Of a stretch of 64,000 nucleotides of DNA, positions 19,378 through 30,397 are shown in pieces. The translations under genes and the position numbers were made by a program. The notes below the pieces were generated by a model. The model made no database searches. It was not told the DNA's origin and worked only from the letters and a program-made list of their open reading frames with translations. The stretch is taken from the NCBI GenBank assembly GCA_963764215.1, contig CAVXRS010000002.1, forward strand, positions 372,001 through 436,000, in the 5' to 3' direction. How positions within the stretch are numbered: position 1 is the stretch's first letter; every line of letters begins with the position of its first letter. The DNA is from JAFDWI01 sp963764215. Its GTDB lineage: Bacteria > Actinomycetota > Acidimicrobiia > Acidimicrobiales > Iamiaceae.

Positions 19378-20276
19378 TTGACTGTCACAACCCGCCCTTG
19401 CAAGAAGGGACCGCTCCTACCGGCCGCAGAAGCGCTTGTCTCGAGACTTCACTGGGTAGCGTCTCCGCTCTATGCGGCCCCGAGTGCTTGCGGTGGCGCA
19501 CCTCTGCAGTGTGCAGGCGGGATGCCCCTGAGAGGTTCGCTCTTCATGTCGACGCCTCAGCGATATCGGGCCGCTGGGTCGGGTTCGCGAAATCTCGACT
19601 TTGTGACCGACTGGGTCCCGATCAAAGTCGGATGCCCATCGCGCCGACTGGGCATCGACGCGGAGTTCTTCAACGGCGACTGCAAGTTGACGAGCGGGCA
19701 ACGCATGCAACTGGGGCTGGGCGATCGCCCGTTCCGGCTTTCGCTGGCAATACACGAACCGCGCAAGAACCCCGCTGAAGTAGTCGCCGTATTCGAGAGC
19801 GTGCATGAGTCCCAGTCGGGCCTGACTCTGGCCCTTGCGAGAATCTCGAACCGAAGCGATATTTTCGAGTCCCGACGGTTGGAACCCTTCCTTGAACGCC
19901 AGTGCGGTCCGCCAGATTGGCGACGTGCCAGAGGATCTGCTTCCCGAGCTCTACGGCAGCGCCGAGGCACTCGTGTACGTACCCTATTGCGAGGGGTTTG
20001 GACTCCCCCGCTCGAGGCCGCCGCAGCCGGCACCCCAAGTGTGCTGTCGGACATAGCATTGCTTCGGGAGTTCAATCTGCCCGCCACGCGGGTCGACCCC
20101 ATGGGCGTGGGAGCATCGCCGTGGGCATCGCCAGGACCCTGACCCACCAAGCGGTCGATTCCACGCCCCTGGTCGACTGCGCAAGCACCTACACCTGGGA
20201 ACAGTCGTTCGAGCACCTCACGGCCACGTTTCGGTCGCCCGGGATCGCGGTCAAGAATCCGGCCGTGAGCGATTGA
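19378..20276 (+). pseudogene. Broken GT4-family glycosyltransferase
   Basis: Pieces in three frames join into the donor half of a GT4 enzyme: LDFVTDWVPIKV and FRLSLAIHEPRKNPAEVVA in one frame, RQIGDVPEDLLPELYGSAEAL plus VPYCEGFGLP in a second, PLEAAAAGTPSVLSDIALLREF back in the first, and SIAVGIARTLTHQAV with TYTWEQSFEHLTAT in a third, ending at the TGA at 20274-20276. At least four shifts are needed. The N-terminal half is not recognisable here. The 289 bases after its stop, up to 20565, hold no gene that I can support. Confidence 0.55.
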
Positions 20277-20565
20277 ACGCAAGCCTTCAGCAGAGAGTCT
20301 CGCTTTCCACCACGCGAGCTTCGTCGCCAGGCGAGATTCCCTATGGTGCGATCGGAGTGAATCCCATTGGACCGTGTGGGTCGGCAGGAACCATCGAAGC
20401 ATGTGGATGGCGACCATGTGATTCCAAGACAATGCAATCAGCTGCGAGGGATCAAACGATGGCCGATTGCGAACCTCCGCTTCCTGTCCATTCAGAAGAC
20501 TCGGAGCGAGGCTCGGATGGGGGAACCGAAACGATTCGACGTCGCACCGACCTTCACCGATCTGC

Positions 20566-21383
20566 TCAGCGTGGAACCCGCACTCGCATGCTTACGGAGG
20601 TCAGCGGGAATCGACGCACCGCTGCCCTGGCCTTGGCGCGCAAGACCCGGCCTATTCGCGTCGCCCCGGTGGCCACGATCGACCACGTTGGGATTGTCCC
20701 GGGATTCGCGCGCTGGATCTGCACGTGGAGCCACCAGATCCGAAGCGTCTTGCGCGCAGCGCGATCACTTCTGGACGTTCGGTTTCCATATCGGCGGTAT
20801 TCCACCGCCGTAGCATCGACATGCACCCCACGAACGCCCCTGTCCGCCAGGTCGAGAACGAAGTCCCAATCCTCCAATGCGGGCAGTCGAACGTCGAAGC
20901 GCGTTCTCCCGATCGCCGAGGTACGAAAGACACTGGCAGGTGTCACGAAGTTCCGGTCCCGGAGTTCTCGGATATCCCACTCGGGCACGCGTCGAAGCCC
21001 GGTTTCGCGCCGAACATTTGCAGATTGGGGTAGGCGTACCCGGCCTCCGGATGAGCCTCAAGAGCTTCCATGCACGTCGCGATGAAACCGTCTGGGAGGC
21101 GGTCGTCGCCGTCGAGCAACACCACGTACTCGGTCTTTACGGCCTCGAGCCCCTCATTTCTCGAGGCCGCCACCCCCCTGTTGGGGGTAGCCACCAGCCT
21201 CACCTGGGCTTCGAAGTCTTTGATCCTGGCTCGTGACGCGTCGGTCGATCCGTCGTCGACGACGACTACCGCGGGCCGGGGCCTCTGGTTCAGTGCGGAC
21301 GCGATCGCTTCGGCTATGTAAGCCTCCTGGTTGTGACAGGTGATTGCCACGGTAACCGTCGGTTCGGCCTCAGTAGCCGTCAT
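20566..21383 (-). CDS. GT2-family glycosyltransferase, one frameshift
   Basis: About 272 residues. The GT-A start VTVAITCHNQEAYIAEAI, VVVVDDGSTDASRAR and the DXD-containing YVVLLDGDDRLPDGF are clear. Near 20980 the frame shifts, and EWDIRELRDRNFVTPASVFRTSAI and LEDWDFVLDLADRG (the acidic ED acceptor motif) follow. Inverting transferase on the cytoplasmic face. It is last in a minus-strand run of three genes (22615-23662, 21418-22587, this one) with short gaps, likely one operon. Confidence 0.78.
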
Positions 21384-21417
21384 CGTGGACTCCCGCGCAC
21401 GTGATTGAGGCCAACGG

Positions 21418-22587
21418 TCACACCTTCTGCTGAGCGGCGGAGGCCAGCTCGCTCCTGATCACCTCAAGGTAACCGTTGCCGAAGCGGAGGTCGGGTTCGA
21501 GATGGTTGCCCTCAGCCCATTCGTTCCACGACTTGACGAACACAAGCTGCTCGTCGTCAGGCAGGTCGCGTACCCGGCTGATCGCTTGCCGGACATGCGG
21601 CCGGAATCTCTCGGGTGAAGAGCCGTGCAGGATCACTGCGCCGTGAGCACTGCGAGGGGAATTGTCCCACCCTGGGTAGACGGCTGCATAGGTCTGGCCA
21701 AGTCGATGATCGGCAGGCACCGGCATTGGTTCGGAACGGTACCGGAAGACTTCGCCGATGCCGATCTTTCTGGTAAGCCGCATCAGCTGGTGGCCGGCGG
21801 CGGAAGTGTCGGCAGGTAGGCGCATGTACAGCGATGCGTCGAAGCCGTCTGCGAGGGTGCCCGTGTAGGCGGGTCCACGTCCGAACAGATCCGACACCTC
21901 GGCGATGATGTGAAGGCCGGAGAGGCCCGCTTCGATTGCCATCTTCTGCCAGCGTTCAACAAAGTCTGCTGCATTGGGGAGCTGTTCGGGCCGGAAGATG
22001 TAGAGGAGCGGCTTGCCATGCACAGTGATGTAGCGGGGGTCGGTGAACATCGGCAACAGCACGTCGAAATGTGCACGCTCGTCGTCGACGCCCGGGTAGC
22101 GCTGCTCCATGAGGATGCGGTCTTCGGCGCCGTGCCAGATGCCCGACCAGGTCTGGTTCGCCCACCCGATGGCGAACGGAAAGTCCGGTTCGCCCGATGC
22201 GACGATTTCATTGACAGGGCGTTCCAGGAGCTGACGTCCGTCCCCGAACCAGTAGTGCCAGTAGACGAAGCCGTGAACGCCGTAAGCCCGTGCAAGTGCC
22301 GCCTGTGCAGCCCGAGCCTCGGGAAGCCGCAGGTCGTAGAAGCCCAGGTCAGCCGGAACGTGCGGCTGGTAGTGGCCTGGGAATCGCCGCCGAGCCTTGG
22401 CGGTGTTGGTCCACTCGGTGAACCCTTTGCCCCACCACTCATCGTTCTCGGGGATCGGGTGGAACTGGGGAAGGTGGAACGCGAGTACCCGTGGCCTTGT
22501 CGGCTCTGTCTCGGCCGATCCATCGCGTCGCATGCCCTCCATAGCCGGTCCGATGCTACCGGGCGCCCCGGCGGAGGTCGCGTTCAT
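21418..22587 (-). CDS. WbsX-like glycan biosynthesis protein (GH99-like domain)
   Basis: A 389-residue intact protein of the WbsX family (GH99-like domain), found in O-antigen and rhamnan loci. VLAFHLPQFHPIPENDEWWGKGFTEW is the signature opening (only partly quoted here: FHLPQFHPIPEND and GKGFTEWTN), followed by GFVYWHYWFGDGR, FAIGWANQTWSG, RYITVHGKPLLYIF and a C-terminal FVKSWNEWAEGNHLEPD. The family contains the glutamates of a glycosidase-like fold but its reaction is not settled. Neighbouring GT2 genes support a role in building or trimming the repeat unit. Confidence 0.85.
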   Translation of the reverse strand: MNATSAGAPGSIGPAMEGMRRDGSAETEPTRPRVLAFHLPQFHPIPENDEWWGKGFTEWTNTAKARRRFPGHYQPHVPADLGFYDLRLPEARAAQAALARAYGVHGFVYWHYWFGDGRQLLERPVNEIVASGEPDFPFAIGWANQTWSGIWHGAEDRILMEQRYPGVDDERAHFDVLLPMFTDPRYITVHGKPLLYIFRPEQLPNAADFVERWQKMAIEAGLSGLHIIAEVSDLFGRGPAYTGTLADGFDASLYMRLPADTSAAGHQLMRLTRKIGIGEVFRYRSEPMPVPADHRLGQTYAAVYPGWDNSPRSAHGAVILHGSSPERFRPHVRQAISRVRDLPDDEQLVFVKSWNEWAEGNHLEPDLRFGNGYLEVIRSELASAAQQKV

Positions 22588-22614
22588 CGGTAGGGGTGGA
22601 CCGCACGTCGGTGG

Positions 22615-23662
22615 TCAGGTCCGTCGGGCGCGCAGCCGCCTGCGAAGTTCACCCATCGCTGGTATCGAGCCCGCGACCGCGTCGGAGACGAGCCGTCGCC
22701 AGAGCTTCCGACGCTGTACGCCGTCCGGATACAGCGCGGCGATGAGATGGCGAAGCTCAGGGAGTGCACGGCGCAGTTCGGCGACGTCGACGCTGGCGAT
22801 CTGGTCTTCGAGGACGAGGTTGCGCGGCGGCGCATCTTCTCCACTGGCGCGTACCCTGTCGATCGGCAGGTGGAGTTCGCCGTAGCGGAACACGATCGTC
22901 GAGGTGAGAAGCGGCCACGGAACACGGGTTCGGCGGGTGATCGAGTTCGGTTGGATCCGGTAGTAGTAGGTGCCGTTGGGCCACTCGACGATGTCGGTGA
23001 GCCGGGACAGGTTGAGCATGAACAGGTAGTCGCTGCCAGCACGAGCGTGGGTGGGAAACACCCCGCCTGGATGAACAGGTCGCGTTCGACGACCAACACC
23101 TGTGCCGGCGGGACCCAGGTAAGTAGGTCGGCGTGGGTTCGGACAGTCTGTTCGTAGCGGCTCGGGGCCCGGGGTGTTGTGGCAGGTGTGACAACAAGCT
23201 CGCTCGGGTCATCGACCCAGTGTTCGACCCAATCGACGAGCTTGCGGTCGCGGAGCTCTCCGAGCGCGACGCTGTCGTCGTGCAACGCGAACGGGACGAC
23301 CCCCGTATGAAGGGGTATCCCGCCGCTACCGGCCCCGAGCTGTTCGTCGATCACTTCGAGACGATGCGGATGAAACAGGTCGTCGGCATCGAGCCAGGTG
23401 AGGTAGCGACCGCGCGACGTGTGACGGCAAGATTGCGGGCCACTGCGACTCCAGTACCAGGGGCGGCGAGTACGAGTGGTTCGATCTCATGTTCACGGGC
23501 GATGTCGATGGACCCGTCGGTCGATCCGTCGTCGACGACGATGACCTCGAAGTCGTCGGACGTCTGGGCAACCAGCGAATCGAGCGCGGCACCCAAGGTC
23601 GCTGCGCCGTCGCGTACCGCGATCATGACCGTGTAGATCGGGGAAGGCTGATTCGTCGCCAC
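22615..23662 (-). CDS. GT2-family glycosyltransferase, two frameshifts
   Basis: About 349 residues. YTVMIAVRDGAATLGAALDSL and EVIVVDDGSTDGSIDIA open the GT-A domain; near 23380 the frame shifts within the LDADD region (WLDADDLFHPHRLEVIDEQLG spans the shift). The middle continues to VVERDLFIQAGCFPP, shifts again near 23060, and ends with GSDYLFMLNLSRL and GTYYYRIQPNSITRR. All landmarks of a GT2 enzyme are present. First gene of a minus-strand trio with the WbsX-like gene; start ATG at 23662, 220 bases from the divergent GT4 gene. Confidence 0.75.
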
Positions 23663-23882
23663 CTAAATAGCCTTCCAGACAGGGCTGTCTTCATCGAACA
23701 TAGTTACGCATCGCCCTGACGCGCGCCCTCATCGCTGACCCCCGGGTCCCTCGGCGGCGCCGTATAGTCAATGAGTCCGGCGGGTCGCGGCATGAGGCCA
23801 AGCACACAAATGGGGACGCGTGACTGGACCCATCGCGTCACCCCGCATTGATGGTCGCCGCCGCCTACGTGGAAGACTCTAG

Positions 23883-24970
23883 ATGGTGACGGGAACGGTC
23901 CATGACATCACCCGAAGGGTTTCCAGGCTCCGATCGCATCCGGTTGTGAGTCGAACATGGAACGGCGCGCTCAACCGCGGGCTCCCACTGCTTGGCGCAC
24001 CCCTCTGCAGCAGAGGCCGTGCCGCCGGTTCGCCGCGGGTGCTCGTTGACGTGTCTGACCGGCCCAGGGCCGGTGCCTTCACGGCTTTGTCGGCCTTGCT
24101 CGACGCCCTTGTCGCGGACGGCCTCGAGGTGCGGCTGCTCTCCCCGCAGCCAATGCCCCGCCAGACCTACGAAGTAGTTCATCCACCACCAGAACGACTC
24201 TCTTCGATAATCATCGGCCACTACCGCTGGGCCGATGTCGTTCTAACGCAACGTGCTCGTGCGAAGACGGCGAGCAGGCTTGCAGCATTCGCTCGGCGTC
24301 CGCTCATCTACATGCTGCACGACCCGACGACCCACGTGGCCGCGGAGCTCGACGCAAACCGGAATTGATGATTCCGGTCGCCAAACACATCCTCAGAGTC
24401 AATGACTCGCCGTCGTACGGAATGGTCGTGAGACCCCCGATCAGTGCCGCGCAGTACCGAACGGTGCCGGGAGATGCGGTCACGCTCGTCAATCTCTCCG
24501 CGTGGAAGGGTGCCCACGTCTTCTACGCACTCGCGCGCCGAATGCCCGGGACACCGTTCCTCGGCGTGCGCGGTTGGGGCGACCAGGTCATCCCCAACAC
24601 CGTCCCGCACAACGTGGAACTTCTGGAACCGACCGATGACATGCAATCGGTGTTCAGTCGCACGAGGATTCTGTTGGCCCCTTCATGGAGCGAAGGATTT
24701 CCGCGCACGCCAATAGAGGCAGCTGCCTCCGGAATACCCGTAGTCGCCCACACCTGCGACGGACTCCGCGAAGTGCTCGGAGATAGCGGCATATACGCGG
24801 ACCGCGATGACGTGGATGCCTGGCAGACGGCACTCACCATCCTCCAGGACTCCAACACGTATCGCCAAGCAAGCATCAACATCGCAGGTCGATTCGCCGA
24901 ACTCGAAGCCCTGTCCCGTTCCGACGTCGCAACCCTGGGCGATTGGATACGAGACGTGACACTGAACTGA
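23883..24970 (+). CDS. GT4-family glycosyltransferase, one frameshift
   Basis: About 363 residues. The N-terminal half includes SPRVLVDVSDRPRAGAF and PLIYMLHDPTTHVAAEL. At 24362 a run of two G where three are needed shifts the frame; the donor half is intact: ELMIPVAKHILRVND, AVTLVNLSAWKGAHVFYAL, FLGVRGWGDQVIPN, and SWSEGFPRTPIEAAASGIPVVAH with the EX7E-type glutamates. The homopolymer position of the shift favours a sequence error. Cytoplasmic transferase of the glycan locus. Confidence 0.78.
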
Positions 24971-25043
24971 CCAGCCGGCCTCCCGCGTACGCTAAACCAA
25001 CACCGGGTGCGCCTCCTCTGCTCGACACGAAATGAAACTCGGC

Positions 25044-25049
25044 TAGGCT
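25044..25049 (+). promoter_or_regulatory. Candidate leaderless -10 box
   Basis: TAGGCT followed by exactly 6 bases and the ATG at 25056, the spacing expected for a leaderless transcript; the same hexamer lies 8 bases before the ABC gene at 57739. Confidence 0.35.
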
Positions 25050-25055
25050 GACAAG

Positions 25056-25734
25056 ATGCCGATGACCGACTACGTCGACGTGCTTCGCTACGCGGATACG
25101 TGCATATACGCCTAACGCCGAGGACCTACCTGGAAGTCGGCATATTTCAAGGCAAGACCCTTCGCCTTGCACTCCCGCGAACCCTCGCTCTGGGGGTCGA
25201 CCCCCAGCCATTGATCTCTCCAGCGATCGCGTCCAACATCCCGCTCTTTCCGATGACAAGCGACAAATTCTTTAGCACCGTGGACGTGCCGTGGGCAATG
25301 AATCTACAGCCAGTACTCACCTTGCCTTCATTGACGGGATGCATCTCTTCGAATATGCGCTACGCGACTTCTACAGCATTGAGCAGCTCGCCCATCCAGA
25401 CACAATTGTCATGATCCACGACTGCCTACCGCTAACTGCGGAAATGGCGAATCGAACCCAGAGCCGCAACACCATCCGTTGGACAGGTGACGTATGGAAG
25501 CTGCTTGCTCATCTGTCGAACGACCGCCGAGATCTATATCTTCATCTTATCAATGCCCCTCCCACCGGCTTATTGTTTGTTCGGAAACTTCGATCCGCGC
25601 AATTTACATATGATGATTTCGACCAGATCATAGACAGATACCAAGACTTGTCGTTTGACGATTTCCTAGACATCCGCAAGAGGATTCAAATCTGGCCCGC
25701 TTCGCGGACGGCTGTCAATCGGTTTTCGCCATGA
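25056..25734 (+). CDS. Class I SAM methyltransferase-like protein, two frameshifts
   Basis: Starts MPMTDYVDVLRYADTC; near 25100 the frame shifts to RTYLEVGIFQGKTLRLAL, the SAM-binding glycine loop in the Methyltransf_24 style, with LGVDPQPLI as the acidic motif II. Near 25300 it shifts again to LAFIDGMHLFEYALRDFY and IVMIHDCLPLT, the post-II motif of the same family, and runs to the stop at 25734. It may methylate a sugar or its nucleotide precursor. The second half is distinctly less GC-rich than the rest of the locus, which suggests recent acquisition. The next 179 bases, to 25913, hold no recognisable gene. Confidence 0.62.
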
Positions 25735-25913
25735 TCGCCGTACGAAGATTTATCTATTGTCGAACGCTCTCAGGTCACAATGAGAGACGCTCGCAGGGGC
25801 ATTATGTGCTCATCTCTTGGACCGCACCTAAAGGCTGCCCGAGCGTCATTGGGCAGGTGAGCGAGGTGGATGTCACGCATCAGCCTACAGCGCCAGAATA
25901 GGGCTCAATTTCG

Positions 25914-26607
25914 TCAATCTTTGCTCCAGTCAAGAACGTCGACGGAAGGAAGTCCGTCGAACCACGCCCGGATCTCATCGTGGCTGGTGTCCATACCCCT
26001 TGCGCCCAGCCAACTATCGCCGCTCTTTCCACCAAAGTGATAGATAAATCTCCGTGGATTATCGACCGCCGTGACCTTCCCTCCAGAGCGTAGAACCTCC
26101 GACTGAAACCGAGTGACCGCCCACCACCACTCATATGACTCGTCAAGGCCCCCGAAAGCTGCTCCCAAGTTACGCGATCCACCAAGAAGCAATAGCCGTC
26201 CGCGGCTCGCCGACTGGACGACCGCGAGCCCGCCCAAAGGCAGCGACACCCGGTCCTTCGAGTAAGCCGAGAAGGCAGCGAAGCCAGCTGCGGTCCCTGA
26301 TAACGATATCGGGGTTTAGCAAGAGAAGGTGGGTCGCGTCGCGGGGAGAGATTACCGCACCAAGATTGCACCCCGGAGAGAAAAGAGTGTTCTCGTGGAG
26401 GAGGAGGAGGCGATCGATAACTCTTAGCGAGAAGAACAGCTTGAGGATAGTTCGGGTAAACCATCTAGAACCGTTGTCCACGACAATGATGTATCGATCA
26501 ACATCTCGGGTCCGACAAATGGAGGAGAGAGACAGGGCAACATAGAGGGCTGCATTATATGTGACAATGATGATAGCGACCCTATCGCTGCGCTGACCCG
26601 TGGTCAT
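25914..26607 (-). CDS. GT2-family (rhamnosyltransferase-like) glycosyltransferase, frameshifted
   Basis: Roughly 230 residues. AIIIVTYNAALYVALSLSS and IVVDNGS open the GT-A fold; CNLGAVISPRDATHLLLLNPDI carries the DXD-equivalent NPD. Around 26170-26220 the frame changes at least twice: ADGYCFLVDRVTW in one frame and AAFGGLDESYEWWWAVTRFQ in the other, then IYHFGGKSGDSWLG to the stop. Starts right after the pyruvyl transferase in the same direction. The DNA here is less GC-rich than in the flanks. Confidence 0.65.
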
Positions 26608-26736
26608 CGTGCCGCATCACTTGCTTCAGCCCCTCCCCGCCCGTGAAGCCTCAGTCTGAGCGCGCACGCACCAGGTAGTCCCGGACAGCGACGGTTCTTG
26701 TCCCATTTGTGGCAGTATCTTGCCATCTCGCATGCG

Positions 26737-27796
26737 TTACGCCTCCTTTGTCCAGGCTTGAGCGATTTCAAAAGCCTCATCGAAGTTCGGTGCGATTCGT
26801 ACCTTTGCAAGAGCTTCAAGGTGCCACGTTCGAAATGCTGCACTCATCTTGCCGTACGAATTGTCGACCACCGCCACAGGAATTCCATTCATGATGCATA
26901 TAAGTGCGATGTGCAAGCGGTCCGCCACGACAACTTCGAAAGACGACAACAGTCGGACGGCACGGGCGAGTCGACCGCGAGCGGCAATCGGGTTCCAAGA
27001 GAGAGGTCGTGCGGCTGGGGCCGGCAAATCGACGCCGGATTCGTGCAGGGATCAGGCGCGGTTCGATCCACGCGCGGGGCTCGTCAGTCCAAGGGATTAG
27101 CGGCCCGTCGGGCACCCGTCCCCGGCGATCCCCGATCTCCATGTCGTGCCGCGCTGCAACCCCAATGCCCCCGCCAGCACGTTCGCGACGTAGGCGCGCC
27201 GACCCCGGTGAGCACCGCGTCCGGCACCAGCGTGACCGGGCAATCGAGGTGCCTCGTCGCCCACTCATAGCTCTGGTCATCTCGAACAAGAAGGCGGAAG
27301 TCAGGGTGGCCTGCGATCGAACGCCTAAGCCGGTCAGACGCCGAGAGCCGTGAGTAGGAAATGCTTTGCGCGGGGACTCGAGAATCGGCCGATCGTGGAA
27401 TGCGTCGATGATCCTGGCGTGTCGTTCCGACGTGGGCGGGTAGATGTCGTTGAGCATTCCGCCTCCCCTGAAGAGGATCGGGAGTTGGCCGACGGACCGC
27501 ACGTAACCTTCCGCTTCGGTGTAACGAAGCTCGAGGTCCAAAGCCGAGATGCGTGCGCGTACATTGACGCCGGCACTCACGAGAATCGCGCCTTCGGCAA
27601 GTGATATAGCGTTGTCGCCCGGATTGGGCTGGTCGCAGTAGCCTAGATGGATAATCGGTTGATTGCCCGCCAATCGAGTGAAGTGCTTTCTAAATTCTCG
27701 TCGTGCCGCCTCGGTAAACTGTGCCAAATCCGAGTATCGACGTTCGGCCATTCCACTGTCGGTGGTCTCGTCCGCGGACGCGTCCATGTCTGTCAT
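26737..27796 (-). CDS. Polysaccharide pyruvyl transferase family protein, frameshifted
   Basis: About 350 residues. IIHLGYCDQPNPGDNAISLAEG is the family's nucleotide-fold start and LPILFRGGGMLNDIYPP the conserved G-rich loop. Near 27360 the frame shifts; GHPDFRLLVRDDQSYEWATRH and CPVTLVPDAVL follow in the new frame, and after another shift near 27030 VVADRLHIALICIMNGIPVAVVDN, the family's C-terminal block with the catalytic-region DRLH. These enzymes add ketal-pyruvate (or act in related ways) to exopolysaccharide sugars. It begins one base after the end of the ABC exporter gene, so it belongs to that operon. Confidence 0.72.
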
Positions 27797-29616
27797 TCAG
27801 TAGTCTCCGCGAATGCCGGTTCGTCTAAGGACTGTAGCGAGCCGAGCTCGACGAGATGAGCGAACGTCGGCATTGGTGTCGCGAACCTCTTCGAAGCTCC
27901 CGATCGACTCGATCTGGCCGTCTGCCATGAAGATCAACTGGTCACACCTGCGCACGGTGGAGAGACGGTGGGCAACGACGATCATGGTCAATTCGCCGTG
28001 CAGCGCGTCGATCGTGTTGGTGATTCGGCGTTCGGTTTCGTTGTCGAGCGCAGAGGTCGCTTCGTCGAGCACGAGAAGCTGGGGTCGCATGTATAGCGCC
28101 CGGGCAATGCCGATGCGCTGACGTTGCCCACCCGAGAGGCGCACGCCACGCTCACCGATGACCGTGTTGAGGCCTGTGAGGCCGGAGATCAGGTCGTCTA
28201 GCTGGGCGCGGGTGACGGCCTCGGCCAGTCGCCCGGCATCGAATGGATCGGCTCCCCGAAGGTGATGTTCGAGGCGATCGTCTCGTCGAGCAGGTACACC
28301 TCTTGGGGCACGAGACCAATCGAGCGTTGCCAGGAATCGAGGTCTCGCGGCGATGTTCGTGCCGTCGGCGATGATCTCCCCCACCGTTCGGGCGGGTAGA
28401 GGCCGAGGATCAAATCGACCAGCGTGGTCTTGCCGGCGCCGCTTGCGCCGACTACCGCAAGCGACTGCCGACGGGCAGCTTGAAGCTCACCCCGTGAAGC
28501 GCGGCCACATCGGATTCGGGGTACGAAATTCGAGATCGACTACCGAAAGCCCTCTAGCAGGCACGAGCGCTCGACTGGCGCCGGATCGGTCTTGACGGCG
28601 GGGACTTCGTCGAAGTCGGCCAAGACGAGATCGACACCGCTCTTGCCGACCCGAACCGTGTTGAACGCGCTCATCACCCGGGTGATGCTCGGCATGATCG
28701 GAAACCCGGCGACGATGAACAGCGCCAACGTCGCGGTCGCTTGGGTGGAGTTGGTCTGAGCGAAGATGATCGCGCACATCACGGCGATGCCAAGGATGAA
28801 CACCATCTCGACCACATAGCGTGGGGCCTCGCTCAGAAAGCCGACATTCGCTGGGGCAGAGCCGTGCGCTGTCGCGACTCGGCGAAGGAGTCGATGAAAT
28901 GTTGTTGGGTGCCGCGGACCTTCACCTCCTTGATGCCGCCCAGACCCTGCAGCGACGCTTGGTACTGCGTCCGCTGTGCTTCCTGCAAGTTCGACGCCGG
29001 CTTCGTGTGCCTGCGCCGTCGCAAAGCGCATGAACCCCAGGCCGTCGCCCCGAAATAGACTACCGCGGCGATCGCGGGCAGCGGGCGCATCACCAACAGC
29101 ACCAGGCCGATCGCAACCATAGTGGCGCCTTCGGTAATGATGATCATACCGGCACTGAGGACCGAAACATACGCCTGGTTGACCGCCGCTGTTGAGCGTG
29201 CGCAAAAGCGCCGCCGAGTTCCGTCGCAGGTGGAAGTCATACGGGCTGTACATGTAGCGGCGGAACAGATCGTCGGCCTGATCGGCGGCATGGACATTCA
29301 CGAAACCGAGCACCCACCACCGGAAAAACAAGGTGAACAGGCCCTTGGAAAGAAGGTGACGAAGATGATGGCGTTATCTCGATGGCGAGCGTGTCCTGTG
29401 ACGGGTTGCCGAACACATCCGAGATGCGTTTGAGCAGCTGCTCGGGTTGCCGGGGTCGGTCAGGAGCTGGGTCAAGGGCACAATCAGAGCGACACCGACC
29501 ACCTCGAGCAGAGCGACCAGGAGCGAACCCAGGGACGCGAACTCGAGCCGCCGGCGTGTCCCACCATCCAGTGCCCGCCAAAGCCGAATCATCGCTACAC
29601 GCATGGATGACTCCAT
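27797..29616 (-). CDS. MsbA/PglK-like ABC exporter (permease-ATPase), many frameshifts
   Basis: About 600 residues when the frames are joined. Membrane part: LLVALLEVVGVALIVPLTQLL, FRWWVLGFVNVHAADQ, YMYSPYDFHLRRNSA, GMIIITEGATMVAIG, then the linker RTQYQASLQGLGGIKEVKV and VEMVFILGIAVMCAIIFA. ATPase: LILGLYPPE after the Walker A region near 28440, Q-loop SIGLVPQEVYLLDETIASN, signature RLSGGQRQRIGIARAL, Walker B LLVLDEATSALDNE and H-loop VVAHRLSTV. About eight one-base shifts interrupt it, most in the first two thirds. The type flips lipid-linked oligosaccharide across the membrane, fitting the locus, which shows no separate Wzx flippase. Confidence 0.72.
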
Positions 29617-29959
29617 TTGGCTCCGACCCCTCGTTCCCGATTGTGAAGAACATCTACCTCGCCGAATCGACCTCCCACTCTACCCACCGGCTGCGCCATG
29701 GCGCGCATGCGTCCCCGGTGCCGCGCCACTGCCGCCTCGGCCGTGAACACTACGGCCCAGACCTGCGGAACCGGAGGGGCCGATCGGACGAGCACTGCAG
29801 AGCTGGCTGAGTGCGTGAGCCGGAGAGACAGTCAGCAATCTCGCGTACCAGGCCGCCCCGGCCACCGGTGCCGCCGGGGACTACGCGGTGCACGGGGATC
29901 TGTTCAGAGTGCGCCCCGGCGGGAGGCCGAGCAGTTCCGGCGACCTGGTCTACAGGCCA

Positions 29960-30150
29960 CACAACGGGCCATGGCACAGCCCGAGCTGGAGCCGCACCGC
30001 CACTGCCCCCGCCTCGATCGCCTCGTCCACCACCTCGGGAATCGCTACTTCACGCCGGAAGACGTCGATGACCTGAGGCACCTCGGGGAGACCGGCCAGG
30101 CCGCAATCTACGGTCGACCCAGGATCTCGTCGTAGGCCGGATAACCCACC
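29960..30150 (-). pseudogene. Remnant of a CoA-binding (YccU-like) protein, C-terminal half
   Basis: Translation in shifting frames gives GYPAYDEILGR, then IPEVVDEAIEAGAVAVRLQLG, which follow the pattern of small Rossmann CoA-binding proteins ('NPRYDEVLG.. PEPVDVVDVFRR..IPEVVDEAI..GAKAVWLQLG'). Stops interrupt it. About 93 bases (30048-30140) match the second remnant at 32211-32304. From 29617 to 29960 I see no supportable gene. Confidence 0.45.
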
Positions 30151-30397
30151 TATTGTCAGGTGGTCGAGGCCGGATGCATCACCAGGGGCTTCGCATCGTC
30201 CACGTTCGCCAGGCGCGACGGCAAATCAACCGAGTCGATGAAGTTCCTGCCCGCCACGTAGCAGCCTTGCAACCCGAAGGTGAGCGCCGCACCCGGCCCG
30301 GCCGGCAGGTAGCGAAGGGCCGGCGGGCGCGGGCAGGGACTCAACAGAATCGGTGGTTCTTGACGCCGTCGATGCTGGAGAGTCCCTGTGGAAACCG

